Source: Owenia fusiformis
Lineage: Eukaryota; Annelida; Polychaeta; Sabellida; Oweniidae
Direction: 5' to 3'
Assembly (NCBI GenBank): GCA_903813345.2
Contig: CAIIXF020000005.1
Span: 23,069,375-23,133,374 of the forward strand
DNA: 64,000 bases
Position 1 is the first letter of the stretch. Each line of letters begins with the position of its first letter. The translations under genes were made by a program, and so were the position numbers. Below are positions 35,701-46,379 of the stretch, one piece after another. The notes below the pieces were generated by a model. That model saw only the letters and a list, made by a program, of their open reading frames with translations. It was not told the origin of the DNA and ran no database searches.

Positions 35701-38700
35701 ACACTGTGATAAATAATGATTTAGACATAATTAATGGTAAAAAACACAATGAAAGAGCTGTTCAAAAATTCAAATTAGCTATTGAAACAAATGATATAAC
35801 AGACATTTGGAGAGCAAATAAGGGTGATAAAAAACAATATACATGGTGTCAAAATAATCCATTTATTGCTCGAAGATTAGACTATGTATTTTTGTCAGAG
35901 GGATTAGCCAAAAAAACAAAAGAAGCTGAAATTATTCCATGCAGTTGTTCAGATCACTGTGCTGTAATGGTTGAATGGAATGATACTGAGATAAAACGTG
36001 GTAAAGGTCACTGGAAATTCAACAATAGTCATTTAAAAGATATTAATTTTGTAAATAAGATAAACAGTGTAATTCAAGAAACTATAGCAGAATATGTTAA
36101 TATTGTCAACCCACAAGTATTATGGGATACATGCAAATGCATTATAAAACAGACATGTATTGAATTTGGAAAAAAGAAGCACATGAAAAACAAAAATCTT
36201 TAAAAGCATTAGAAGATAATCTTAAAGAAGCTCAAGAGATTTTATCTGAAAATGTAAATGAAGAAAATCAAAAGAATGTGTTGAATTTGAAATTAAAACA
36301 TGAAATCTTAACACAAAATAAAACCAAAGGTGCACAAATTAGGTCGAGAGAAAAGTGGATAGAAGAGGGGGAGAGAAATACAAAATATTTTTTAGGATTA
36401 GAAAAACATAGGGCAAAAATGAAATCTATTGAAACTTTACAAGATGATAATGGGGTTAATACAAACAATATGGATGAGGTAATGAACACGCTATATGTAT
36501 ATTATCAAAATCTATACAAAGAAAACCATGACATCAAATATACTTTAGATAACTTCCTAGATGATGTTCAAACACCCAAATTATCAGAGAATGAAAATAG
36601 ACACATAGAAGGATTAATAACTGAGTCAGAATGTTATATAGCAATTAAAAAGATGAAGTGTAATACGAGTCCTGGAATAGATGGGTTAACACCTGAGTTT
36701 TATAAGGTATTTTGGTCTAAAGTGAAAGTATTAATGGTTAATTCATTCAACTATGCATTTCAGTCAGGTAGATTATCTAATAGTCAGAGGAAAGGAATAA
36801 TATCGTTATTATTAAAGGGTAACGAACTCCCTAGATATAAACTTAAGACTTATAGGCCTTTATCATTAACATGTGTTGATTATAGGATAGGAGCAGCTGT
36901 CCTAGCAGCAAGAATCCAAAAAGTTATTAAAAATCTGGTTAATTCTGATCAAAACTCATATATGAAAGAAAGAGGAATACACTTAAATCTTAGAGTAATC
37001 GATGATATTTTGAATTTTGTGAATGATAATAACAGTCAAGGGATTATGATAACATTAGATTATTCCCGTGCGTTTGATTCAATTTCTAAAAAAATTGTGT
37101 TTGACATGATGAAAAATTTTAATTTTGGAGAAGATATGATAACTTGGATCAAAGTATTCAATGCTGATAATTTATCTTGTGTAACAAACAATGGGTCGTA
37201 CACAAAATGGTTCCCTTTAAATCAAGGATTACGGCAGGTTTGCCCCCCTCAGTAGTTTGTGCTTCATTCTAGCTACTGAAATATTTGCGTGTAAAGTTAG
37301 GCAAAATAAAGATATAAAAGGTATAAAAATATCAAATGAATGTGAAGTGAAATTATCAAGTTATGCAGATGATGTATCATGTTTTGTTAGAGATATAAAT
37401 TCAGCTCAACTATTATTTCGAGAATCAGACCACTTTTATCTTACAACAGGTTTAACATTAAATAAAGAAAAAACAAATGCAATGTGGATTGGCTCAAATA
37501 AAAACAACATTGAAACGCCATTAAACATAACATGGCAAATAGGGGAAAATGCAAAAGTGAAAATTCTAGGAGTTTGGTTTTCAAATCAATGTTCAGCTGC
37601 ACAGATTGAGGAGAACTGGTTACCAAAAATAATTAAAATGGAAACGTTGATAAAAAATTGGAGTAAACGTAATCTCACATTGAAGGGTAAAATTACTCTT
37701 GCAAAAAGTTTAGTAGCCTCACAAGTGACATCACTTTTAATGTCATTCAAAGCTCCAGATAAATATTTGGAAAGAATAAATAGTATCTTACATAAATTTA
37801 TTTGGGGGAGTGAAAAAGGAAAAGATAGAATAAAAAGAAATGTTTTAAGACAAAGTTATGATAAGGGAGGTTTCAAAATGATAGATATTTTTGTAAGTCA
37901 GGATGCACTCTTAACCCTTAAATGTTTTTTTTACACCCTCTAAAGGTTTTTGGGGTCCGTTTGGACCCCAATATACATTTTGCAATTACTATGCAACCAG
38001 AGAAGCTTTTTTTTCATTCTGACTTCAGTTCTACATAGAGTAATCTATTACCTTTCAGAATATGTATGCATTATTTATCATGAAAGCATGGAAATATGTG
38101 TAAACCTAATTATAAGGAGTCAGGTGTTCTAGCATTTTGTAACACTTTGTAGCATTTATATATAACACTGTATTAATTGAATATGTTTCAGTGATAGTGA
38201 TGTTCTTTGGCCTCAGGTAGCACAAAAAGTCATGATGCGATTTATATCTGGTTTGTTTTATCTGAAAGGAATTTTTTCCAACTCTACAATGTATCATTTT
38301 CTTGCTCCACATACCCTGTTGTCATGTTGCTATGGAAACCAGATACCTATGTTACTTGTCAAGTTAATTGTTTATTTTTACACAAAATGGAACTACTATA
38401 TATGGGGTGGTTGAGGCCAAATATGAACAATATTCATAAAATATTAAGATTTTTAGAGCAAACGGTTCGGAACTTTTGGATCAACCCTCGTATATTAAAT
38501 CTTAATCAATCAATTCCAAATTGTGAAGAAAAGTGGAAAGGTTATTATCCAACAATAAATTGGAAAGAGATTTGGAGTCGAATAAAAACCTTAAAAGAAC
38601 CAAGATTAAAAACGCTAGACACATATGAACATTTCTTTATACAATGTCCAAAGATTAGAGAAATATGGAATGAAGTAGAGAATCTAGTGTTGAAGAAATA

Positions 38701-41700
38701 TTTTTATTACCCCAGATTAAATGTGAAGGATAAGTTATTTGAAATCAAATTAAAATCCAGATCTAAGGAAGTATATATAAATAGCCTAATTCTCATAGTT
38801 AAGGTTTGTGTGAGTAAATATAAATATGGAAATTATCCAAATATTTTATGTTTGCTCAGAAGTGAAATAGCAATTAGGAAATTGTAAAGGAAACATTATT
38901 ATATATTGTTGTTGTAGTAAAATATAATGTACTGTAATGTAATATGTTTATGCAATAGCAATAATAATAAAAAAATAAAAAAAAACTTTTTCTAATCCAA
39001 ATTGATTGGAATCGAGCATATTTTGATGGTTATTGTTTGGTGTACTGATTGAATATTCTTCTCCAGAAGAGAGCAATCTGTTTCAACTGGTACATGGTAA
39101 CATGTATATGTGTATAAAGTTGGTCTTTAACTGATAGGTAACTGATAACTGATAGGTAACTGATAACTGATAGGTCAATATTGCTTTTATTGGAAAGTTG
39201 AAAGAACGAGTTTGGCGCCGAAGTAGCCCTTTGGGTTTTGCAGCGGCAAATTGAAGTGTATATCATAGAATAGTGGGTCATATCAAACTTTAGCCAGTTT
39301 AATGCATCATCTTTATGAATTGCCCTTATAAACATGACAGATAAATAATTGACTGAACTATGATCAGGTTGGTGCATTTTATTTCAAAAACAAATGTTAT
39401 GTGTACGATTAACAAACAACGTCCTACTTTTTTGGACCACGCTGTACTATCGGTATTTGTTCTTTAATTGAGGGCCGCTGTTTGATTACTTAGTCAGTAC
39501 TTTGATATTACAAAATAAAAAGTCGAAAAGATGAAGGCATCCTAATACTTACTCCTTTCTCTCTGACATATGAAATCAAGATCGTCATTGTAACAATGTC
39601 TATCGTCCCAATACCCTTTGACTATTTCATCTCTACCCGCGAGTGCTATGCAATGATTTGGAGGCCCAGATGGTTCACCCACAGCCCAGAAGTTATTTCT
39701 GAAATCATAGATTTGATGATCACGTTTACTCCTCCTTAAGCCATATCTGGCTCAAAAATTAATTTAGAGAAAAAAATATCAAAAATTGACCTTACATAAA
39801 TATGATAGCAAAGCATACTGGTCTATCTAATAACCAAGCTTTTGGGGAAATCAAAAATGCCTTTCTTTACTTCATGATACAGACGGCTGTCCTCACTTGG
39901 ACATTCGAAGTGAGGCAAATCTTTTTCATGCGCATTTTATTCAAAAACATCATATCCATGAAGATGCTGGTCATGTTATTCTAAATCCAAGAAAACAAGA
40001 AGTTTTTCAACACATAAAAGGAAGAAGTGGTATCGATATGGGGAATACCATATATACATGTATATAAAAAATAAGGTAAATAGCAATAGTGCACATATAA
40101 AGAATTTAAGGTTGTACATAATTAGCGTTCATGAGCTTTTATAATTATTGATTATGTATTTTATATGTTCAACTTATGTGATCGTGAGTTTATAAATTAA
40201 TATGTTTGTAATCTTCTTTTATGGAGGAAATAAAGGTAATACATACATACACACATACATACATACACTCCCCTCCATAAGTTTGGCAACCTTAACTCCC
40301 CCATTGAACTACATGCTAAAGTCTCTTTACCTTTGAATTTTTATTTACTTAACCTACAATGAAAATACTTATACCATTGATGGAAACGTAATTTAACATT
40401 ATTTCCAATACCTCCAATTTTTTTCAATTTTTTCCTCAATTACAATAAGTCGAAAATTGATGATTTTGATGAATTTTTGAAAATCGACATTCCCATGTTA
40501 ACCGATGGGAAATGGTAGGTTTGCCGCAAGTCATATGACAGAATATCCATACATCCGAGTCTTTGCAAAAAATACGAGTTAGGCAGGCAATTGAATTTGC
40601 TAACTTTATTTCACAAAAGATTTATATGTTTCTTCAGGTTCAACAAAGTTATAGGGCTTTAAAGTCAAAATTGTTTTTCAAAAAACCTCTCCCATTGAAA
40701 TAACACAGGAGGCGAAAAATTATTTTCAAAAATGACTTTGAAGCGCTGTAACTTTAGTAATCATCAAATAAACTAAATAACTTAGTGTACAAAAAAGTTA
40801 GACAATTCAATTTTCTATATAAAAAATATTTTTTGCTGAATCTTTTACTGAAAAGATATTCTCATTTCTGATTTGCCTCGAACCCTCCATTTCCCATTGG
40901 ATTACATTAGGGAATGACGATTGTCAAAAATTCATCAAATTTATGATCAATTTTCGACCTATTGTTATTGAGGAAAAAATTGAAAAGAGGCTTTAACACG
41001 TAGTTCAATTATGGAATGTTTTCTGCTTCATTATTCGTATTTTACAATATGTATTCGTATATTGAACTTTTGAATTTGTTAAAAGTACATTAATGTTCGT
41101 AACTTGAGTATTTTAATTCATTGTTTGTATTTTCTGTTCGTTAATCTAATTTGTTTCGTTAAAACGTTTCGTTATATGTAGGTGTTTTATACAGAAATAC
41201 ATTCAAAAGTCCTCAAAAGCATTTGTAAGTGACACATTGTATATCCGTATTCAAATAAATTTAAGTTCATTTTTTACCATTATCGTTGTTTCTGCAAATA
41301 TATTAGTTTAATATCTACGAACTGAATGTCAAATTTATCAATGAATAAGTACTTGCCTTGGCATTTCATTTTTTAATTGTCGAATTTATTTTCGTAACAA
41401 GGTAATATGTTTCTGTAAAAGTGCACATTTACTGTTCGTAAAAATTGTCATTTGTATTCGTAAATTGCACTTATATATTCATTTTTCATTGGTTCATTAA
41501 GATCACGTGATCATTCTCAACGAGACATGGTCAAGACATGGTCAAAGTCATCACCCCCTCCCTCACACACACCTAAAACTCTCATGTCACGTGACCTATG
41601 CCCCGAGACTTGCAGTTCATATTCGTAAACTCACATTTGTATTCGTAAACACTCACATTTATATTCGTAAAGTTTCATTTTATTATTCGTTAATGTACGA

Positions 41701-44700
41701 ATATTTCTTTGCTTTCTGCAATAATTCATGGGTAATTTGCAAGATTATTATTCGTAAAAATACATTTCTGCGATAAAATAACTGGCAACTTATTTGAAAT
41801 TTACGAATTATATAAACTGTAGTTGGCGAATAATAAATTGCTAGTTACAAATATTTCCAGTCCTTACAAACATAAAATGCACCCGATTTAGGAATTATTT
41901 GTGTATTTGATACACCATATATGTATTTGTAACTTAGGCATTTTATTTGTAAATGTTACATTAATATTCGTATAAGGGAATTTATTACAAACGAATACTG
42001 AATCAGTTATGGCGCTATATTCAATTGGGACGCTAAGCTTATGGAGGGGAGTGTACATACACATTGTCAATTTAATGGTCATCTTTTGGATGGTAACATT
42101 ATAATTTGAAATATATATATTTACTTTTCTCTATATTGTTTTAGAAAACACATCCGACACTTCTTTTGTTCTTGGTATCATATGTTCGGAATGAAATGAA
42201 ACATCTATCCGAACCTCATTGGAACAAAACGACATAAATACAACGTGTTTAGGTCTCTCAATATTGTAATTGTACAAAGGAAAGTTTGGTTGATTTTAAA
42301 AAAGTATCTTGTTAATGAAATAAAAGGTTTATCTTAATTTTTATATATTTTGGGGGGTTTTGTTTTAAGTTTTTGCATACTTTTTGTTAAATCAACCAAA
42401 ATTTCCTTTGTATAACTATAATATTGAGAGGTCTAAGAAAATGTTGTATATATAGAAAAACAATTTTTTTAACAAAACAGTTATATAAAATATATATAAA
42501 TAATTCTTGCATTAAATTGTGGCCAATCAGTCAACATAACACAAAGGCCTGTGTTTTTTACGGAATCTTTTCAATAATTGGTTTAAGAGAAAAACATTGT
42601 TGAATTCAGTTCGCCATATCGATACCTATCCTTTATGATATACTCCTCTCACTTGATATAAACAAGGCAACTGGGCCAGACATGCAATCGAATGATAAAA
42701 ATAGCTGCTCCATCTCTTTCCCCAATTTTCTCTAAATTATTTAACAAAATGTTTCGTCTCAATAAATTCCCGAAAATTTGGAAAATGGGAAATGTATGTT
42801 GTCCCAATTCACAAAAAGGGGAATTAGTCCAAAATTATCGACAAATTACTTTGTTATGCTGCTGCACCATTATAAGCAACTAGGTTTTATACTAGACAAA
42901 CATTTGACTTTTGAAAATCACATTAATGAAATTGGAAACAAACTTTACAAGGAACTAAATCCGCTTAAATCTCTCAGTCAAAAGATTGGAGGAAAACACC
43001 TAGAACTAATATTTAAATCCTTTATCCTGCATTTATTTTATTATTGTGTGATATTATCTATGGATGTGCAAATGCCACCAAATTAACATTACTTGACAGG
43101 CTTTTTTATAAAGCAGCTTAATTGTATCTGTTCTGGTGTCTTACCAGTAACCACATCTCCCTTAAAATGCTTAAAACGTATCTGAATATAATGAAGAAAG
43201 ATGCACAGAAATGTTCTTATGTATAGAGCTCATCTTTTGTCTGATTATGTATCAAATATTTTTCAGCCATTCAAAAGAAATCAAAATAGAACCAATCGGC
43301 ACAAATTTGACTACACTATTCCGATAAAGTAGCTTGCCATTTATAATACATTAATAATTATGTATTTTAATGCTATGAATGAGCGGAATTCATTTTCACC
43401 AAAATCAGAAACTCAAATAATTTAAATGTTTTAAATCAGAAATTAAAAAGGATATAATAAATACTGAATTCGTACTTCAGTCTTCAGTATTTTCATCACA
43501 GGTTAAGTAAATAAAAATTGATAGGTAAAGAGGCTTACGTAGTTCAATGGGAGAGCAAAGGTTGCCAAACTTATGGAGGGGAGTGTAAATCAATGTCGTA
43601 TGAAATTATCGGAAAACAAAATATTTCTATTACGTTTTTATGTTTTGAAAAAATAAAGAGTTGCGGTTTCGTGTGTGTGGATATTGATTGGAATCCAGAT
43701 GTCGTTTTCCCTCATGTTATTTGATTATAGAATTCACGTACGCATGCGCTTGATCCCAAGGCGTGCCATCCAGCCAATAATAGCTTCCATTTCTCCAAGG
43801 CTCATCAAGTCCGCCAATCCAGTAATCGCGTTGCCGACGCCCCACTACGTCCTGTCTTAACTGGAACCATTCCTGTTATGTGAACAGTAGACATTCTGAA
43901 TCGTGTTTTGATTAAGGCTAATCGGTTTATATTCACATACAGCTAGGCGTGATATATCACGCACATTCCAGCAAATCACAGTATATAATATAAGACACCA
44001 AAGGTATACCATTTTTAAATGTTGAAATGTAAACAAAATATGAAAAGGTCGAACCTTGTAAACCCCTCGTAAAAAAGTTTCTTCCGTGCGCACGTCTATA
44101 GGTACGTCCGTGTAATAACTAAATACCGTTGGACCGATACGATATTTTATACATTAATGCCCTGTGGGGGTACAAGTTCTCCTCGAAAGCAGATTTTCAA
44201 AATGGCCACCAGTTTTAAATAAGCCGCCATTCTAGTGTCAATTTTACAGTATCTTAGGTACAACATATTAAACTGTAATATCAAGATATTTAAAATGCAA
44301 CAGAATCATGTAATGATTAAGTTCAGGAAAATCTAAATATTTAAAAAAACTTGGTGGTGAAAAAAGCGGCTGTTACATGCTGTTTTACGATTTCTACAGT
44401 ATCTGGAAAACTAGTGGAGTGATTTTGTTCATATTTGATATTTGAAAACTTATTCAAATGGCACTGAGAGAGCACGTGCTCATGATTGTTCACATGATCA
44501 CAATCTGCAATTTGATTGGACATCATATAATGGGGAATCCCCGAATACGATAGAATATGAAAGAACTATGGGAGCTACTCACTACAAATTTGTTCTGCGT
44601 CAATGTGCAAAATGCAAGCTTTACTTACAGCGATGTCTTGTGTATTTGGGGTTGCTAGTTTTGCCCCACGAAGCTGGCATTGTTGGTTTGCTTCAAAGAA

Positions 44701-44889
44701 GTTCATTTGGCCGACCGCTCCGTCATTACTACTGTGCCAGAAGCAGAAGTCTCCCCTTTGCTCCAGTCTGTATGCTAGGTCACATGGTTCATAAGGAGGG
44801 AGATCCTGACCAAAGGCTGTAAATAGATAACAACACATTACAGCAAATACTCCAAATACAGATAATACATTACAGACTCCAGATATCAT
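32649..44889 (-). CDS. Secreted C-type lectin with two chitin-binding-type cysteine-rich modules, six exons
   Basis: Minus-strand exons: 44889-44629, 43872-43742, 39698-39553, 35020-34870, 33065-32920, 32779-32649. Phases are 0, 2, 1, 2, 1, all GT-AG, giving 321 aa. Residues 1-28 are a signal peptide, so the product is secreted. Residues ~36-179 form a C-type lectin domain: EANQQCQLRGAKLATPNT, YWIGGLDEPW, NHCIALAG and WDDRHCYNDDLDFICQ. The sugar/calcium motifs read EPS and WDD rather than the canonical EPN/QPD and WND. Residues ~180-229 are a six- to eight-cysteine segment. Residues ~230-300 form a CBM14/peritrophin-A domain (CHTYYRC...LDCPEG|EIWDEIRQSC) that is split by the last intron. Lectin plus chitin-binding modules fit a cuticle, mucus or shell-matrix protein, or an immune lectin. 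I know of no exact named orthologue. Start: the ATG directly precedes the signal peptide. Introns hold a LINE, MITEs and repeats. Confidence 0.85.
32920..33065 (-). CDS. Lectin gene, exon 5 (CBM14 body)
   Basis: Acceptor TTTAAG, donor GAAG|GTGAAT. Encodes CGQLRSC...CHTYYRCENDQWQ...LDCPEG, the aromatic CxxYYxC core of chitin-binding type-2 domains. Confidence 0.8.
33570..34610. repeat. Divergent relative of the 1.7-6.9 kb repeat
   Basis: Shares in order the GGCGGGAAATTGTTTTTTATC and GGTCAAGGTCAAAGGTCAA region, the ATTGTTTTGAGATAT word and, near 34500, ATCTGCAAACTAAATTGAAA followed by TTATCGAGTTATACGCGTTT. These correspond to GGTGGGAAATGGGGTCAAA, TTTTGAGATATGG and ATCTGCAAACC...GAAGTTATGGCG in the tandem units. 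In place of the CT-rich tract it carries a degenerate TTAGGG tract. It lies in a lectin-gene intron. Confidence 0.5.
34150..34335. repeat. Degenerate TTAGGG-like interstitial tract
   Basis: GGGTTAGGGTTAGGGTT is followed by decayed variants (GGGTTAAAACTAGG, GGTTAGTGC, AGGGTCGGGG). It lies inside a dispersed repeat and an intron, so it is a repeat component and not a chromosome end. Confidence 0.7.
34870..35020 (-). CDS. Lectin gene, exon 4 (cysteine-rich module)
   Basis: Acceptor TTCAACAG, donor CTCC|GTAAGT, 151 nt, phase 1 in and 2 out. Encodes RRVCTCSENESKFCDIGFGC and VQCAPGEVADSVNQTCAP. The cysteine spacing resembles a divergent CBM14 that lacks the usual central aromatic pair. Confidence 0.75.
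35398..38887 (+). pseudogene. Broken LINE ORF2: endonuclease and reverse transcriptase
   Basis: Endonuclease parts: WRMQWGG, IIVAGDMN, RRLDYVFL and CSDHCAV. Reverse transcriptase parts: KMKCNTSPGIDGLTPEFYKV, YRPLSL, LDYSRAFDSI, GLRQ.CP, SYADDVSCFV and KILGVWF. The C-terminus retains YEHFFIQCPKIREIW. Lesions: frame changes at the A-run near 35415, a TGG-to-TGA-type stop and a scrambled patch near 35600-35640, a missing A in the run at 36170-36175, and an extra C in the run at 37243-37248 that breaks the GLRQxCP motif. An insertion of about 0.5 kb (about 37921-38425) interrupts the region after the reverse transcriptase. Together these make it inactive. Confidence 0.85.
37921..38425. mobile_element. 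~0.5 kb insertion inside the LINE, piggyBac-like left end
   Basis: LINE coding stops at about 37920 and resumes at about 38430. The left junction reads CTCTTAACCCTTAAATG (TTAA followed by CCCT), then a GGGGTCCGTTTGGACCCC palindrome, as in some piggyBac-type ends. I could not find the matching right terminus, so the class is uncertain. Confidence 0.4.
39130..39178. repeat. Short tandem repeat (GATAGGTAACTGATAACT)
   Basis: About two and a half copies of an 18-20-bp unit alternating GATAGG and GATAACT words. Confidence 0.7.
39553..39698 (-). CDS. Lectin gene, exon 3 (end of C-type lectin domain)
   Basis: Acceptor GATTTCAG, donor AGGA|GTAAGT, 146 nt. Encodes NNFWAVGEPSGPPNHCIALA, KGYWDDRHCYNDDLDFICQR: the WxxGEP loop, the third and fourth lectin cysteines and the final FICQ strand. 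Confidence 0.85.
41030..41995. repeat. Degenerate array of TATTCGTAA-type words
   Basis: About 25 occurrences of TTTGTATTCGTAAA-like words at roughly 25-45-nt spacing, with related TTCGTTAA and ATTCGTTA forms. It interrupts the right arm of the family C element, whose TAGTTCAATT stretch appears on both sides. No coding was seen. Confidence 0.6.
42238..42448. repeat. Inverted repeat, ~60-bp arms
   Basis: GTCTCTCAATATTG...AAAGGAAAGTTTGGTTGATTT (left, to 42297) is mirrored by AAATCAACCAAAATTTCCTTT...AATATTGAGAGGTC (right, from 42389), around a ~90-nt AT-rich spacer. Confidence 0.75.
42640..43480 (+). pseudogene. Decayed CR1/Jockey-type LINE fragment
   Basis: Recognisable pieces are LDINKATGPD, FPKIWKMGNVC, then (after loss of the reverse transcriptase core) LGFILDKHLTFENHINEIGN, NPLKSLSQKIGGKHLELIFK and a downstream degraded tail. 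They align in order with the LINE at 60.6-64 kb (LDIHKATGPD, FPSTWKLANVC, LGYVFDQLL). It is frameshifted, internally deleted and lies inside the expanded family C element. Confidence 0.7.
43742..43872 (-). CDS. Lectin gene, exon 2 (C-type lectin core)
   Basis: Acceptor ATAACAG, donor ATGC|GTACGT, 131 nt, phase 0 in and 2 out. Encodes EWFQLRQD, the hallmark RDYWIGGLDEPW and GSYYWLDGTPWDQ. Confidence 0.85.
44629..44889 (-). CDS. Lectin gene, exon 1 (signal peptide and start of lectin domain)
   Basis: ATG at 44889, donor CGCT|GTAAGT. The first ~28 residues are hydrophobic and Cys-containing, ending in FGQ (signal peptide). Next comes PCDLAYRLEQRGDFCFW, then FFEANQQCQLRGAKLATPNT, the first helix and cysteine of a C-type lectin domain. 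Confidence 0.85.
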
Positions 44890-46043
44890 CCATTCTAGAC
44901 CTGGTCCTACTTCGAGGCAGGCAAAGTGTAATGAAAACTATTGGTTCGATTTTGCAAACGAAGCACGGGTTGGAATTTGTCTGCAGCGGGCAAAATGTAG
45001 CCTTGCCCAAGTCGGTCTCTCTTACTTAGTCTTGATTTCTATTATGGTAATAATTCAAGATCAGGATAAGTAAAAAAAAATACCGACTTTGGCAAGACTA
45101 GGGAAAATGCTATTTTTCATAAAACTAAGAAAATATCACACATTATTTGTTTACTCATGTTTCGTTATAATAAAGAAAATTATACCTAAATTTAAATGAA
45201 AATTATGTTTTTTTGTCCGTCTTGGTGGGCAGTTTCAAAAGTGAAATACATAAGAATATTCCTAATATATCTTTTACGACTACACTTTGGATGAGAGAAC
45301 GTGTCAAACCCGTTTCCAAATTTGCCTCGTATAACATCAAAAATGCACGTTGCAAAACTGAAAGTAACGCATCTTCTCTATCAACCCGATTTAGTTTGTT
45401 ATCTGAAAAATTGCCACGTGAAAATATCAGAAATTCTGTTATTTTAGCGGCAGTGGTGTAATTGAAGTGTTTGAAACTGTGACTGGGATTCATGTCTTAG
45501 AAAATATGATTAATAAAAAGGATTTATTTTACTTCAAGTATCTAACCTCTATTCAAAATATACAGTACACAATACTTATATGTTTTAGCTTTAATTTGAT
45601 CATGAAAACTAGTTTTTAAAAAGAATGGTTAGAATCTGCTTACCCAATAATGATGATAGCATGAAATATACACTGATAAACAGAATCATTTTAGTTTAGC
45701 TTTAATTGCAACTCAAATATGCAATTGTCCCATCAAAATGCTACCAACAAATCAAGAAACAAGTGAAAGTCAGCAGATACCAATATTCAAACCCTATATT
45801 TTCGTTTAGATAAATGCTATTCATATCTCAAAAATAACGACTCTTTCATTCACATGGCCCTAAACAACACATGCGTTTTCTCAAGATCTAGGACACCTTA
45901 TTTAAAATTAATTTTGCAGCCATTGTGTTTCCCACGTAATCATGAGTCGTATGTTTGTCTGCAGAATCAACAAAAGTCCCCAGTCTATCCTACAGCAAGT
46001 TAGTGTTGACGTTCTTAACTTGTTGGACGACTGTATTGATCTG
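44890..46043. other. Intergenic, upstream of the lectin gene
   Basis: No coding motif recognised. The 80-96-codon open frames near 45200-45490 on both strands overlap each other and show no domain. The lectin promoter should lie near 44900-45100, but I see no clear core element. Confidence 0.45.
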
Positions 46044-46292
46044 AATTCGAACATGACTGTATTCACGCCTATAGACTGTGAAAAAAGTAAATATTTCAAC
46101 CAGGTTATATTCGCGAACAATACACCTGGTAATTCGAGTAATGTGTGACGTCATAACGGCGGGTCGTAGTAATGGCGACCATAAATGTAAAATCATAAAA
46201 CTCCCTTTTATCGTTCAGGGTACAGAAAACGTTTGTGCCTAGTCCTGCGGGGTGTATTCGACAATATAACCCCTGCTCTTCGGTCTATATTT
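46044..46292 (-). repeat. Dispersed repeat family E, copy 2 (inverted)
   Basis: Reads in reverse the sequence of 10274-10578 with gaps: AATTCGAACATGACTGTATT at the left, GTGTGACGTCATAACGGCGG inside, GAGCAGGGG and GGTCTATATTT at the right. Confidence 0.7.
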
Positions 46293-46379
46293 CAAGCTGA
46301 TATTTCTTAAATAATGAGTGCATGTACATGTAGTTGTGTAATTGCTACTGGGGCTTACATCCTCCTGATGAAGTGTTAC

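Larger units (their letters stand above)
35383..38999 (+). mobile_element. 5'-truncated L1-like LINE with target-site duplication
   Basis: The target duplication is AACTTTTCTAATCCA at 35383-35397 and AACTTTTTCTAATCCA at 38984-38999 (one T difference). The element body is 35398-38983, ending in an A-rich tail. It starts exactly at an E-T-H codon run, the catalytic glutamate region of the L1-type apurinic endonuclease, so only the extreme N-terminus and 5' part are lost. It lies antisense to the lectin gene, in its intron between exons 3 and 4. Confidence 0.85.
35069..39447. mobile_element. Candidate decayed mariner-like element hosting the LINE
   Basis: GGGGTGGTCCAAAAATGGAA near 35068 and ACTTTTTTGGACCACGCTG near 39430 form mariner-like terminal inverted repeats. 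Without the LINE and its duplication the element would be about 0.8 kb, with no remaining transposase frame recognised. The pairing is weak (about 16 bp), so this is a hypothesis. Confidence 0.35.
40265..43586. mobile_element. Family C MITE, second copy, expanded by insertions
   Basis: The left end ACACTCCCCTCCATAAGTTT at 40265 and right end AAACTTATGGAGGGGAGTGT at 43586 match the copy at 19632-20147. Left-like sequence continues to about 41015. The missing right arm appears twice, degraded at 42003-42054 and well preserved at 43500-43586. Between these lie a degenerate array (41030-41995), a foldback (42238-42448) and a LINE remnant (42640-43480). Just before the left end is an ATAC/ACAT microsatellite (40238-40264). 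Confidence 0.65.

Noticed and set aside
44442-44822. 126-codon plus-strand frame
   Set aside because: It is antisense to lectin exon 1, whose minus-strand reading has a signal peptide and lectin motifs.
45203-45493. Opposed 82- and 96-codon frames
   Set aside because: No recognisable domain and no splice-consistent link to the lectin gene.
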